A stretch of 64,000 bases of DNA from Nocardioides cavernae (GCF_016907475.1 NZ_JAFBCA010000001.1:434001-498000); one strand, 5' to 3'; positions 1 to 8,638 are shown, numbered from the stretch's first letter. Numbers and translations: made by a program. Notes: a model not told the origin generated them from the sequence alone.

Positions 1-2393
1 GACCGGGCGGGTTCGCCGTTGCGCTCCGGCGCCTGCGCGAGTCGCGGTCGCTGACCCAGGAGGAGCTCGCCGAGCGGTCCGGCGTCACGGCCAAGGCCAT
101 CAGCGCCCTCGAGCGCGGCGAGCGGCGGCGCCCCTATCCCCACACGGTTCGCTCGCTCGCCGACGGGCTCCGTCTCGAGGACGACGAGCGCGCCGGCCTT
201 CTCGCGGCGGTCCCGTCCCGCTCGCCGATGTCGTCGCCGCCCGAGGTCGACGCCCCGCCACCCGCGCCGGAGCCGTCCGCCACTGCCGTGCCGTCACCGA
301 CCGGACCCACGTTCGGGCGCAGCGACGAGCTCCGCCGGATCCTCGACCTCGTCGCTGGGACCACAGGGACCGCAGGGACCGCCGAACGGCTCGTCACGCT
401 GACCGGGCCGGGCGGCGTGGGCAAGACCCGGCTGGCGACCGAGGTGCTGACGCGGGCCGGGGGGTCCTTCCCCGACGGCACCACGTTCGTCGACCTGTCG
501 CCCGTGCGCGACCCCGCCGTCGTCCTGCCCCGCATCGCGACGGCACTGGGCGTCGTGGAGGGTGCCCACGCCGCCGGGCTCGCCGACCACCTGGCCGCGC
601 ACCTCGCGGGGCGACGCGTCCTGGTGGTCCTCGACAACCTCGAGCAGGTCCTGGCCGCCGCTCCGGCGGTCGCCGACCTCCTGGCACGCGCCCCCGGGCT
701 GACCGTGGTCGCGACCAGTCGCGCCCCGTTGCGCGTCCGCGCCGAGCGCGAGGTCCCGGTCGGCCCGCTCGCACTGCCCGAGGACGACGAGCCCGCCTCC
801 GTCTCCGCGTCGCCCGCGATCTCGGTGTTCCTCGACCGCGCCGCGGCGACGGGCGTCCAGTGGGCAGTGACCCCGGAGACCGCGGCCACCCTCGCCGGGA
901 TCGTACGGCGCCTCGACGGCCTCCCCCTGGCGCTCGAGCTCGCCGCGGCCGGTGCTCGCGTCCTGCCGCCGGAGGCCTTGCTGGCCCGACTCGAGCATCG
1001 GGGGCTCGACCCCGGTCTCGGTGACGGACCTCGCGACCTCCCGGACCGCCAGCGGACGATGACGACCGTCCTCGACTGGAGTGCGGACCTCCTCGAGCCC
1101 GAGGAGTGGGACCTCCTCATGCGCCTGTCGGTCTTCTCGGGCGGCTTCTCGCTCGACTCGGTCGACGCTGTCGTCGGCAGTGCCGGCGGCGCGCAGGGCT
1201 CGGACGACGTCCTCCCGGCGCTGACGTCGCTGGTCGAGCAGTCACTCGTGGTGCCCGTGGCCGCACCGGACCGGATCCCGCGTTTCCGGCTGCTCGAGCC
1301 GGTGCGGCAGTACGCAGCCGTGCGGGCGCAGGCGGCGGGCGTCGCCCTCCCGACGGCCGAGGCCCACGCCGCGCACTTCCGCGAGCTGGCGGGCGAGGCC
1401 CACGGCCGGCTGCTGTCCAGCGGTATCGGGCACGTCCTCGACCGCCTCGACGCCGACCATGCGAACCTGCGCTCGGCCTACCTCCGGCTGCTCGAGCTCG
1501 ACCGCCACGCCGACGCGGCCGACCTCACCCATTCGTTGTGGCTGCACCTCGGCCTGCGGGGGTACGCGCGCGAGGGCCTGGGGTGGCTCGACGGCCTCGC
1601 CGGTGCCGGGACGGACGCCGCGGTCGTCCGCGCTGCGGTCGCCCGCATGGGGCTCATGCTCGTCGTCGGTGACGTCGCCGGCATGAGGCGCGAAGCCGCC
1701 GTGGCCCTGCCACTCGCGCACCGGGTCGGTGACCCGACGATCGAGGGCGAGGCGAGGGTGCTCGCCGGCCTGGCCGCGGTGTTCGCGGGTGACCTCGCCG
1801 CGGCGGCGGAGCTGCTGCGACCGGACCTGCAGCTGCCGGGGGGTGACGCCGGGCGCTGGATCTCCCTCCACTTCCTCATCGGGCTCGGCCAGCGGGCGCT
1901 CGTCGGCGGCGACGTCGACACGGCCCAGTCGCTGCTCCGAGATGCGCTCGCCGCCGCTCGAGAGCTCGGGAACGAGTTCGCCCTGGCGACCACCCTCAAC
2001 ACCGTGGCGACGCTGCGTGAGGTGCTCGGCGACGACCGCGGCGCGGCGATGCTCCTCGGGGAGTCCCTCCGCACCGCCTGGCCACTGCGGCTCACCTGGA
2101 CGATCGGGTACGCGGTGCCGGCGCTGGCGGGCGTGGCGGCACGGTCCGGCGACCACGAGGCCGCTGCCACGCTGTTCGGCGCCGCGGCGACCCTCGGTGC
2201 CGCCACCGCGGTCGACCCGCACTTCCCGCCGTCCCGCGAGACCGCCGACGCCGGCCTGGTGACGGCGCGGGACGCACTGGGCGAGCGCGCCTTCCTCGCT
2301 TCGTGGGAGGTCGGCCGGTCGATGACGGCCGTCCAGGTGGCGGAGCTCGCGGGGACGGTCGTCGCCGAGATCACCGACCGCGGACGCGGGTGA
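1..2393 (+). CDS. HTH-ATPase transcriptional regulator, 5' end missing
   Basis: A large intracellular regulator whose beginning lies outside the window; the frame is open from nucleotide 3 and 796 residues are visible. The first ~65 residues form an XRE-type helix-turn-helix (LTQEELAERSGVTAKAIS, then LERGERRRP). A P-loop, GPGGVGKT, sits near visible residues 135-142, and a Walker-B-like stretch (RRVLVVLDN) follows near residue 205. The remainder is helical and TPR-like. This is the architecture of COG3903-type predicted ATPase regulators, which are related to the AfsR/LuxR-ATPase group. An internal ATG at 228 is in frame but would remove the DNA-binding domain, so it is not the start. The 3' end overlaps the convergent hemerythrin gene by 23 bp. 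The target genes are unknown. Confidence 0.8.
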   Translation, partial: PGGFAVALRRLRESRSLTQEELAERSGVTAKAISALERGERRRPYPHTVRSLADGLRLEDDERAGLLAAVPSRSPMSSPPEVDAPPPAPEPSATAVPSPTGPTFGRSDELRRILDLVAGTTGTAGTAERLVTLTGPGGVGKTRLATEVLTRAGGSFPDGTTFVDLSPVRDPAVVLPRIATALGVVEGAHAAGLADHLAAHLAGRRVLVVLDNLEQVLAAAPAVADLLARAPGLTVVATSRAPLRVRAEREVPVGPLALPEDDEPASVSASPAISVFLDRAAATGVQWAVTPETAATLAGIVRRLDGLPLALELAAAGARVLPPEALLARLEHRGLDPGLGDGPRDLPDRQRTMTTVLDWSADLLEPEEWDLLMRLSVFSGGFSLDSVDAVVGSAGGAQGSDDVLPALTSLVEQSLVVPVAAPDRIPRFRLLEPVRQYAAVRAQAAGVALPTAEAHAAHFRELAGEAHGRLLSSGIGHVLDRLDADHANLRSAYLRLLELDRHADAADLTHSLWLHLGLRGYAREGLGWLDGLAGAGTDAAVVRAAVARMGLMLVVGDVAGMRREAAVALPLAHRVGDPTIEGEARVLAGLAAVFAGDLAAAAELLRPDLQLPGGDAGRWISLHFLIGLGQRALVGGDVDTAQSLLRDALAAARELGNEFALATTLNTVATLREVLGDDRGAAMLLGESLRTAWPLRLTWTIGYAVPALAGVAARSGDHEAAATLFGAAATLGAATAVDPHFPPSRETADAGLVTARDALGERAFLASWEVGRSMTAVQVAELAGTVVAEITDRGRG

Positions 2394-3045
2394 CGTAGCG
2401 CCGGTACTGCCACGCACCGACGGTCCGGACGACGAGGCGGACCGGCAGCGGGAGCTTCGCGAGCATCGCGCGACGCTCCTCGGGGGCGCACTCCTCGAGG
2501 ATCGCGCCGAAGATGATGGGCAGCTGCTTCTGGTCCATCTCGTCGATGCCCTGCTCGCCGAGGCTGTTCCACTCCGCGACGGTGACGTGGCGCTCCGCGA
2601 GCGGGAGGATCTCGCGCTCCTCGAGGTCGAGGTGCTCGACGAGGGCAGTGGCCAGGCGGTCGAGGAGGTCGGCGAGCTCGGCTCCGCGGGCTGTCGTCGG
2701 CGACTTCTCCCACGCCTGGAGGAGAGGCTCGACGCGTGCCATGTGGCCCTCGACGACCTCGTGCTGTGCCTGCATCGTCTCGACGAGCCCGGTGGACGGC
2801 GCCGCCCGCTCGAGGAGAGCCGGCCACAGGATCACGTCCTCACCGGTGTGGTGGTGGTGCAGACCGCCGAGGACGAGCCGCACCGCGCCGGCGAGCGTCG
2901 CCGCGCGCTTCGTGTCGTCGTCGCTGACCTCGCGGACGAGCCGCGGCAGGATCGTGAGCTCACGCCGGAAGACGCGATGGACGATGACCATCTCGTGCAC
3001 CCATGGGCGGTCGGCGGTCGGAGTGGTGCTGAAGGTGGTGGTCAT
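2371..3045 (-). CDS. Hemerythrin HHE-domain protein
   Basis: A 224-residue soluble protein with a hemerythrin-like four-helix di-iron fold. Likely iron ligands are the early His (WVHEM), the LHHHHTGED stretch near residue 62, QHEVVEGH near residue 93, and EHLDLEEREILP near residue 139. The last ~60 residues (EMDQKQLPIIFGAILEE onward) resemble the tail of hemerythrin-domain proteins annotated in actinobacteria. I place the start at the ATG at 3045 because GAGAGGG lies just upstream; the frame is open further upstream but reads as low-complexity translation. The ligand bound (O2, NO or another) cannot be read from sequence. It overlaps the end of the upstream regulator gene on the opposite strand. 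Confidence 0.82.
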   Translation of the reverse strand: MTTTFSTTPTADRPWVHEMVIVHRVFRRELTILPRLVREVSDDDTKRAATLAGAVRLVLGGLHHHHTGEDVILWPALLERAAPSTGLVETMQAQHEVVEGHMARVEPLLQAWEKSPTTARGAELADLLDRLATALVEHLDLEEREILPLAERHVTVAEWNSLGEQGIDEMDQKQLPIIFGAILEECAPEERRAMLAKLPLPVRLVVRTVGAWQYRRYVTRVRGR

Positions 3046-3206
3046 GGCTGGCCCTCTCGGCTCGGATGCTGTCGTCGACCAGCCTTCGACACCACCGCCA
3101 TCCATCCCACCCACGCCGGTCCTACACGACTCCCACAGTCGGGTGGTCCGGGACATGGGTGTCCCGTGCGCCGCCCGGGACGGGGCAGCGCACGGGACAG
3201 GACTCG

Positions 3207-4955
3207 CTAGCGGCGGACCGGGTTCCCGTGGCCGCGCCACTTGTAGTCAGGACCGGACCTGCCGGCCTTGGCCGCCCTGGCCGCCTTGCGGGCCTTGTGG
3301 ACCTTCGCGCTGAAGGGGTCCTTCGAGGCAGCGAAGTAGTAGACGGCGTAGCTGGCCGCGGCCGAGAGCTCGGTGAGGCTCTTGATCGCTCCCCCTGCCA
3401 TCGCCCGCTGCGCAGCGCGCTTCTCGGCCTCTGTCCCACCGGGTGCCAGACCGTCGGCGTCGAGCGCCGGGACTCCGGTCAGCACCGTGATCAGGTTGTC
3501 GCAGAGCTGGTGGTAGCACGGGTCGAACCACGAGCCTGCTGCCCCGCCGTAGATGGCAGCCTCCTCGGCCGTCTTGACTCCCTCGGCGCCGGCGAAGATG
3601 CCTCCCGACGGGATCCCGCGCTCGGTGAAGCCCACGTAGTCGGACCGACCGTCGAACGCCCGCCGGGTGCTCTCGAGCCCCTGCGCGCTGAACCAGTCGT
3701 CGAAGACCTGCTCGACCTTCCCCGAGCCCTCCGGTCCGGTGGGGTTGCCGGGGGCGGCGTTGCCGTCACCGTCGTAGACCCCGCGGATGTAGTTGGCGGA
3801 AGCGAGCATGTCGTAGTCGAGCATCACGTCGATCTTGTCCACCTCGCTCTGGCTGAGGTTGTGGGCGTAGTAGGACGAGCCGACCAGCCCGTTCTCCTCG
3901 GCGCCGAACCACATGAACCGGATCTTGTTGCGGAGCTTGTAGTGGCCCTGCGCGACCTCCTCGGCCTGGGCGAGCAGCGTCGCCGTGCCGGAGCCGTCGT
4001 CGTTGATGCCCGGACCCGCCGGCACGGAGTCGAGGTGCGCGCCGACCACGACGACGTGGTTGGGGTCGCCGCCACGTGTCTCGGCGATCACCTGCGGCAG
4101 GAAGCGGTCCGTGAAGTCCCCGTAGACCTTGAAGTCGACGGTCGGGTTCTGGCCCAGCTTGTAGGCCTGCAGCAGCTCGTTGCCGAGGGTGTAGCTCGTG
4201 ATCACTGCCGCGATCGTCGCGGGGACGTCCGGCTGGTTGTCCACGAAGAGCGGGTTCTGCCGGGCGGGCGTGTTGCCCTCGTTGTAGATGATCACGCCCG
4301 TGGCGCCGGCCGCCTGGGCCAACCCCCACTTCGCGACGAAGGAACACGTGCCGCGCTGGACGAGCGCGACCTTGCCGGAGACGCCGGCGTAATCACCCGC
4401 CGCGCAGCCGCTGGCCGAGCCGCCCGTGGGCGGGTCGACGATGCCGCCGACGGGGAACACGGGAGCGTTGGTGAGCTCCACGGTCGGCGAGTTGGCCATG
4501 GTGATGAAGTCGGCCGTGGGCAGGTCGTTGTCCTCGGCATCGCCCGGGACGTACGTCTTGGGCGTCGGCGCGACCATGTTGAGGACCGGTGGTTGCGTCT
4601 CCTCCCAGAACGGGAAGTTGAACTGGTCGACCTCGGGTTGGTAGCCGGCGGCGCGCAGCGTCGACACGACGTAGTCGAGCGACTCCTGGTAGCCGTTCGA
4701 GAACACCTCGCGGGTGTCGTTGTTGAGGGACGCGATCTGCTGCAGGGCGACCTGGTGCTCGGTGATCTCCGGGACGGAGACACCCTTCACGAACTTCTTG
4801 GCCTGCGGGTTGCTCGGGGTGACACTGTGGGCCGAGTGGCCCGGGTGTGCCTTGGTGGTGACGGTCTGGACGGCCCCGGATCCGGACGAGGCAGCCGCGG
4901 TGGCGAGCAGGACGGAGGTCGTGCTCGCGATCAACAGCTTGGACGCAGTCTTCAT
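3207..4955 (-). CDS. Secreted M28-family aminopeptidase with PA domain
   Basis: A 582-residue exported zinc aminopeptidase. The N-terminus MKTASKLLIASTTSVLLATA is a Sec-type signal peptide. A protease-associated (PA) domain spans about residues 155-280 (VALVQRGTCSFVAKW, then GATGVIIYNEGN). The M28 catalytic domain follows with the full ligand set: His307 (GAHLDS), Asp319 (INDDGSG), Glu353/Glu354 (GAEENG), Asp382 (DYDM) and His482 (CYHQLCD). This is the Streptomyces griseus aminopeptidase type, which removes N-terminal hydrophobic residues. The C-terminus is basic (HKARKAARAAKAGR) and may hold the enzyme at the cell surface. ATG 4955 is preceded by GAGGGAGCG, which decides against the ATG 24 nt upstream. 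Probably a single-gene transcript. Confidence 0.9.
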   Translation of the reverse strand: MKTASKLLIASTTSVLLATAAASSGSGAVQTVTTKAHPGHSAHSVTPSNPQAKKFVKGVSVPEITEHQVALQQIASLNNDTREVFSNGYQESLDYVVSTLRAAGYQPEVDQFNFPFWEETQPPVLNMVAPTPKTYVPGDAEDNDLPTADFITMANSPTVELTNAPVFPVGGIVDPPTGGSASGCAAGDYAGVSGKVALVQRGTCSFVAKWGLAQAAGATGVIIYNEGNTPARQNPLFVDNQPDVPATIAAVITSYTLGNELLQAYKLGQNPTVDFKVYGDFTDRFLPQVIAETRGGDPNHVVVVGAHLDSVPAGPGINDDGSGTATLLAQAEEVAQGHYKLRNKIRFMWFGAEENGLVGSSYYAHNLSQSEVDKIDVMLDYDMLASANYIRGVYDGDGNAAPGNPTGPEGSGKVEQVFDDWFSAQGLESTRRAFDGRSDYVGFTERGIPSGGIFAGAEGVKTAEEAAIYGGAAGSWFDPCYHQLCDNLITVLTGVPALDADGLAPGGTEAEKRAAQRAMAGGAIKSLTELSAAASYAVYYFAASKDPFSAKVHKARKAARAAKAGRSGPDYKWRGHGNPVRR

Positions 4956-5133
4956 CGCTCCCTCTCGGGCGGCCGGCACCCACGTTCGACCCGATGCCGA
5001 AAGCGGTCGGCTGCCAACCTCCTGAACCTAGTGACGGCCCGCGGACGCGCGGTATCCCCTCGTTGAGGCAACTTGGGGCAACGCGAGGCAAGGTGGGGCA
5101 ACTCGGCGCGGGGCCGCCCGTAGGCTCGGCCGC

Positions 5134-5697
5134 GTGCCGCCCATCGATGACGCCACCCGACCACGCGTCGCGGGCTCGGTCGAGCTGGAGCCGCGCCAGC
5201 GCGCGGCCGGCGACCACCTGCGGATGGTCCACGACCACTTCCGCCGCCAGCTGGAGACCCTGACCCGGGCCGTCGAGACCCTGCAGGACGCGGCAGGTGA
5301 CGGCGCAGCCGACGGGGCGAGCGAGGTGGAGGCCGTCCGCGCCGGGATCCACGGGCTGGCGCCGTCGCTGACGACCCAGCAGGTCGCCGGGCTGTGCGGG
5401 CAGGTCTGCCGCTTCCTGACGATGCACCACACCATCGAGGACCAGAACATGTTCCCCGCGGTCGCGACGATCCAGGCCTACGCGCCCGTCGCGGCACGCC
5501 TGGCCGAGGAGCACCTGGTCGTCCATGCCCACCTCGAGCGGGTCGACGACCTGGCGGTGGCCGTGCGGACCGACGCCGGACGGATCGGCGAGCTGGTGGC
5601 CGCCGTCGCGGACCTCCGGGCCGACCTCGAGTCGCACTTCGCGTACGAGGAGACCGAGATGTCCGAGCCGTTGGGGCTGCTCGGGCTCGGCATCTAG
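5134..5697 (+). CDS. Hemerythrin domain-containing protein
   Basis: A 187-residue cytoplasmic protein with hemerythrin-type iron ligands: DHLRMVHDHFRRQ near residues 27-39, FLTMHHTIEDQNMFP near 94-108, EEHLVVHAHLE near 124-134, and HFAYEETEM near 167-175. It shares the fold, but little sequence, with the hemerythrin gene 2 kb upstream. The start is a GTG at 5134 with no Shine-Dalgarno; TAGGCT at 5121-5126 ends 7 nt before it, so the mRNA is probably leaderless. The 3' end lies 15 bp from the end of the convergent MarR gene. The substrate or ligand is unknown. Confidence 0.82.
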   Translation: MPPIDDATRPRVAGSVELEPRQRAAGDHLRMVHDHFRRQLETLTRAVETLQDAAGDGAADGASEVEAVRAGIHGLAPSLTTQQVAGLCGQVCRFLTMHHTIEDQNMFPAVATIQAYAPVAARLAEEHLVVHAHLERVDDLAVAVRTDAGRIGELVAAVADLRADLESHFAYEETEMSEPLGLLGLGI

Positions 5698-5712
5698 CCG
5701 GTCAGGCGCAGC

Positions 5713-6207
5713 TCAGCCGGCCCGCTCCGGGTCGTAGAGCGCGGTCATCCGCCCGTCGGGGTCGAGCCGGGACAGGAGCGCGTCGCCGATCTCCTTGAGC
5801 TGGCCGAGCTGCTCGCGGGTGAGCGGGTCGAGGACGTGGTGTCGCACGGTGTCGACGTGCCCCGGCGCGGCGGCGACCACCGCCTCCCAGCCGGGCCCGG
5901 TGAGGCGGGCGTTGGTGGCGCGGCCGTCCTCCGGGCAGGGGAACCGCTCGACGAGCGCGCGGTCCTCGAGGCGTCGTACGACGTGGGAGAGACGCGGCAG
6001 CGTGGCGTTGGTGCGCTGGGCCAGGGCCGTCATGCGCAGGGTCCGGTCGGGAGCCTCCGAGAGCATCGCGAGCACGAGGTACTCGAAGTGGGTCACCCCC
6101 GACGAGCTGCGCAGCTGGGTGTCGAGCACCCCCGGGAGCAGCTCGACCACTGCGATCAGGCGCAGCCAGGCCTCCCGCTCGGTCTGGTCGAGCCATTGGG
6201 TCTCCAT
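5713..6207 (-). CDS. MarR-family transcriptional repressor
   Basis: A 164-residue winged-helix regulator with the MarR layout: an N-terminal helix, then HFEYLVLAMLSEAPDRTLRMTAL, the recognition helix region (RTNATLPRLSHVVRRLE), and the wing (VERFPCPEDGRATNARLT). It probably represses the divergent reductase-VOC-hydrolase operon and itself. Two near-identical 21-bp boxes lie between the genes (6224-6277). The ATG at 6207 is 6 nt from TATCCT (read on the minus strand) with no Shine-Dalgarno, so leaderless expression is likely, and the first box sits over this promoter's -35 region. By analogy with MhqR/YusO-type MarR proteins the signal may be a quinone or another electrophile. That is inference; Cys91 is the only obvious cysteine. 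Confidence 0.88.
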   Translation of the reverse strand: METQWLDQTEREAWLRLIAVVELLPGVLDTQLRSSSGVTHFEYLVLAMLSEAPDRTLRMTALAQRTNATLPRLSHVVRRLEDRALVERFPCPEDGRATNARLTGPGWEAVVAAAPGHVDTVRHHVLDPLTREQLGQLKEIGDALLSRLDPDGRMTALYDPERAG

Positions 6208-6223
6208 GGCACAAGGATAGCGT

Positions 6224-6277
6224 TTACTTGACGGAACAACCAAAGCCTGTAGGGTGTTACTTGAAGTGACAACCAAA
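6224..6277. promoter_or_regulatory. Tandem 21-bp operator boxes, probably for the adjacent MarR protein
   Basis: Two direct copies of a 21-bp box lie at 6224-6244 and 6257-6277. They match at 18 of 21 positions, share the ends TTACTTGA and ACAACCAAA, and start 33 bp apart, about three helical turns, so bound dimers would sit on one face of the DNA. The second copy contains a perfect ACTT-G-AAGT dyad. For the plus-strand operon, TTGACG (6228-6233) and TAGGGT (6250-6255) with a 16-bp spacer can act as -35 and -10, so the boxes flank and cover both divergent promoters. Confidence 0.65.
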
Positions 6278-6312
6278 TGGTTGCCGCACCACCACCCCTC
6301 AAGGAGCGCACC

Positions 6313-6888
6313 ATGACGAACCTCAGCATCATCGGCACCGGCAACATGAGCCAGGCCATCGCCTCGATCGCGGCCAAGGGCGGCCACAGCGTCCAGCAGC
6401 TCGGCCAGAGCGACGTCGACACCGCCATCTCGGGTGACGTCGTCGTCCTCGCCGTCCCCTACCCCGCCGTCGGCGACGTCATCGCCAAGCGCGGCGAGCA
6501 GCTCGCCGGCAAGGTCGTCGTCGACATCACGAACCCCCTCGACTTCGAGACCTTCGACTCCCTCGTCGTCCCGGCCGACGGCTCCGCCGCCGCCGAGATC
6601 GCCGCCGCCCTGCCGGACTCCAAGGTCCTCAAGGCCTTCAACACCACCTTCGCGGGCACCCTCGCCGCCGGCACCGTCGGCCCCCTGACCACCACGGTCC
6701 TGATCGCCGGAGACGACGCCGACGCCAAGTCGACCCTCGCCGCAATCGTCACCTCCGGTGGCGTCCAGGCCGTCGACGCCGGCTCCCTCAAGCGCGCCCG
6801 CGAGCTCGAGGCCCTCGGCTTCCTCCAGCTCACCCTCGCCGCCAGCGAGAAGATCTCCTGGACCGGCGGCTTCGGCGCCGTCGCCTGA
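6313..6888 (+). CDS. NADP(H)/F420-dependent oxidoreductase-like Rossmann protein
   Basis: A 191-residue soluble protein of the NADP-oxidoreductase, coenzyme-F420-dependent family. The N-terminus LSIIGTGNMSQAIASIAAKGG is a classic dinucleotide-binding turn. VVVLAVPYPAVGDV and VVDITNPLDFE are the next conserved strands, and LKAFNTTFAGTL matches the substrate-side motif of this family. The family is short and often works on F420 or as an uncharacterised reductase; the real substrate here is unknown. ATG 6313 has AAGGAG at 6301-6306. It is first in an operon with the VOC and hydrolase genes and sits downstream of the MarR operators, which suggests a role in reductive detoxification. Confidence 0.8.
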   Translation: MTNLSIIGTGNMSQAIASIAAKGGHSVQQLGQSDVDTAISGDVVVLAVPYPAVGDVIAKRGEQLAGKVVVDITNPLDFETFDSLVVPADGSAAAEIAAALPDSKVLKAFNTTFAGTLAAGTVGPLTTTVLIAGDDADAKSTLAAIVTSGGVQAVDAGSLKRARELEALGFLQLTLAASEKISWTGGFGAVA

Positions 6889-6944
6889 CCGCCAGGCCCC
6901 ATCCCCCACCGAGAACCCACAGCACCACCAGAGGAAGCGCACCC

Positions 6945-7463
6945 ATGACCGTCAACGCCGTCCGCCTCAACCACGCCGTCCTGTACGTGTCGGACCTGGA
7001 GCAGAGCATCTCGTTCTACTCCCGGGCGTTCGGCATGTCGGTGATGGCGCGCGAGCCCCGCGCGAACGCTGCCTTCCTGCGGCTCCCCCGCTCGGGCAAC
7101 CACCACGACCTCGGCCTGTTCGGGGTCGGCGCCCAGCCGCCGCGGCCCCGCGGCGGCCTGGGGCTCTACCACCTCGCCTGGCAGGTCGACACGATCGACG
7201 AGCTCGAGCAGGCCCGCGTCACGCTGGCCGAGCTCGACTCCTACACCGGCGAGTCGAGCCACGGCGCCACCAAGAGCGTCTACGGCAAGGACCCGGACGG
7301 CAACGAGTTCGAGGTGATGTGGATGCTGCCCCGCGCCGAGTGGGGCGCCTACGCCGACGCTGCGCCCGTCGAGCGCCTCGACCTCCCCGGCGACGTACGC
7401 CGCTGGGGTGGGGTCCGCACCGCCGGTGAGCTGGTCCCGCTGGCCGAGGAGGACGTGCGATGA
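6945..7463 (+). CDS. VOC-family ring-cleavage dioxygenase-like protein
   Basis: A 172-residue vicinal-oxygen-chelate protein with paired beta-alpha-beta-beta-beta modules. The 2-His-1-carboxylate metal set is visible: His10 (LNHAVLYVSD), His76 (GLYHLAW) and Glu123 (EFEVMW, after KDPDGN). This pattern is shared with type I extradiol dioxygenases and with the B. subtilis MhqA/MhqO proteins, which act on catechols and hydroquinones. GAGGAA precedes the ATG. The stop codon overlaps the next start (ATGA), so it is translationally coupled to the hydrolase. The substrate is inferred from context only; a glyoxalase-like role is the alternative. Confidence 0.82.
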   Translation: MTVNAVRLNHAVLYVSDLEQSISFYSRAFGMSVMAREPRANAAFLRLPRSGNHHDLGLFGVGAQPPRPRGGLGLYHLAWQVDTIDELEQARVTLAELDSYTGESSHGATKSVYGKDPDGNEFEVMWMLPRAEWGAYADAAPVERLDLPGDVRRWGGVRTAGELVPLAEEDVR

Positions 7464-8623
7464 GCACGACCGTCTTCGCCCGTCCGGTGGTCGCCGTGCA
7501 CGGCTCCACCGACCCGGCAGCGCCGCTGGTCGTGCTGCTGCACGGCCGCGGCTCCGACGAGGCCCAGATCCTCGGCCTCGCCGCGCACCTGCCGGCCGGG
7601 CCGGCGTACGCCGCGGTGCGGGCGCCGATCGCCGAGGGCGGCGGCTACGCGTGGTTCGCCAACCGCGGCATCGGGCGCCCGGTCCAGGAGTCGCTGCGCA
7701 GCACGATGGACTGGTTCCGCTCGTGGCTCGACGAGGTCGCGCCCGTGGGACGTCCCGTGCTCCTCGTGGGCTTCAGCGGGGGCGCGGCCTTCGCCGGCGG
7801 CCTCGTGCTCGACGACCCGGCCCGGTTCGCCGGGGCCGCGATCCTCTACGGCACCCTCCCCTTCGGGGCGGGCCTCGCGACCGACCCCGGGCGACTGGCC
7901 CACCTGCCGGTCTTCGTCGCCCAGGGCGAGGGGGACCACGTCATCCCGCGCGAGCTGCTGGACCGCACCTGGCACTACCTGTTGTCCGAGTCCGGTGCCC
8001 CGACCGTCGCCCACCGCGGGCGCGGCGGCCACCAGCTCACGGCCGACGCCGTCCACCAGCTCGGCGACTGGATCTCCCACCGCCTGACCCACGTGACCGA
8101 GCTCGGTGCCACACCGGCCGGCCTCCGGTCGGACGTCCGCTGGGTCACGCTGCCCGACGGCGAGCTGCCGCAGCGGGCGGGCGACCGCCCCGAGGTGAGC
8201 TGGACCATCCCGCAGCAGCAGGAGTCCCAGAACGCCTCCGCGCACCTGCAGGAGCGTCTCTTCGACGAGCTTCGCACCCTGGCCGGCGTGGAGGTCGGGC
8301 CGTCCCGCATCTCCGTGCCCGGTGCGCGGGGCCTCACCCTCAGCGAGGGCTCGCCCGACCCGCGGGCGTGGCTCGTGCCGCAGGTCGGCGAGTTCGCCCA
8401 CCTGCACCCGGAGCACGACGGGTCGATGCACCTCGTCCTGCCGCCCGACCTGGCAGCGGACCTCGTCACCCAGGGCTGGGGCCGGCCGCACATGTGGGCG
8501 GGATCGCGCCTCTCCCCCGGCTTCGTGATGGTGTTCGGCCCGCGCGACGACGCCGAGCTCGCCGTCGTCCTCGGCATCGTGGCTGCCAGCCACGCCTACG
8601 CCACCGAGGCCCCGGCCGCGTGA
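7460..8623 (+). CDS. Alpha/beta hydrolase (carboxylesterase type) fused to a DUF5519 luciferase-like domain
   Basis: A 387-residue two-domain protein. Residues 1-215 form a phospholipase/carboxylesterase-type alpha/beta hydrolase like B. subtilis MhqD, with an oxyanion region LLHGRGSDE, nucleophile Ser106 (GFSGG), Asp159 (QGEGDH) and His191 (RGGHQL). Residues ~225-380 match the small DUF5519 domain found as stand-alone luciferase-family proteins (VPGARGLTLSEG, FAHLHPEHDGSMHL, GWGRPHMW). The ATG overlaps the VOC stop codon. Coupling to a dioxygenase-like gene suggests hydrolysis of a ring-cleavage product or ester, but no substrate is known. The fusion is the unusual part. A 14-bp hairpin follows the gene. 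Confidence 0.82.
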   Translation: MSTTVFARPVVAVHGSTDPAAPLVVLLHGRGSDEAQILGLAAHLPAGPAYAAVRAPIAEGGGYAWFANRGIGRPVQESLRSTMDWFRSWLDEVAPVGRPVLLVGFSGGAAFAGGLVLDDPARFAGAAILYGTLPFGAGLATDPGRLAHLPVFVAQGEGDHVIPRELLDRTWHYLLSESGAPTVAHRGRGGHQLTADAVHQLGDWISHRLTHVTELGATPAGLRSDVRWVTLPDGELPQRAGDRPEVSWTIPQQQESQNASAHLQERLFDELRTLAGVEVGPSRISVPGARGLTLSEGSPDPRAWLVPQVGEFAHLHPEHDGSMHLVLPPDLAADLVTQGWGRPHMWAGSRLSPGFVMVFGPRDDAELAVVLGIVAASHAYATEAPAA

Positions 8624-8638
8624 CGTCGTCCGTCCGGC

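Noticed and set aside
3066..5066. A 666-codon plus-strand frame opposite the M28 peptidase
   Set aside because: It is antisense to a protein with a signal peptide and all catalytic residues. Its own translation is repetitive (RGxVGG-like) and matches nothing.
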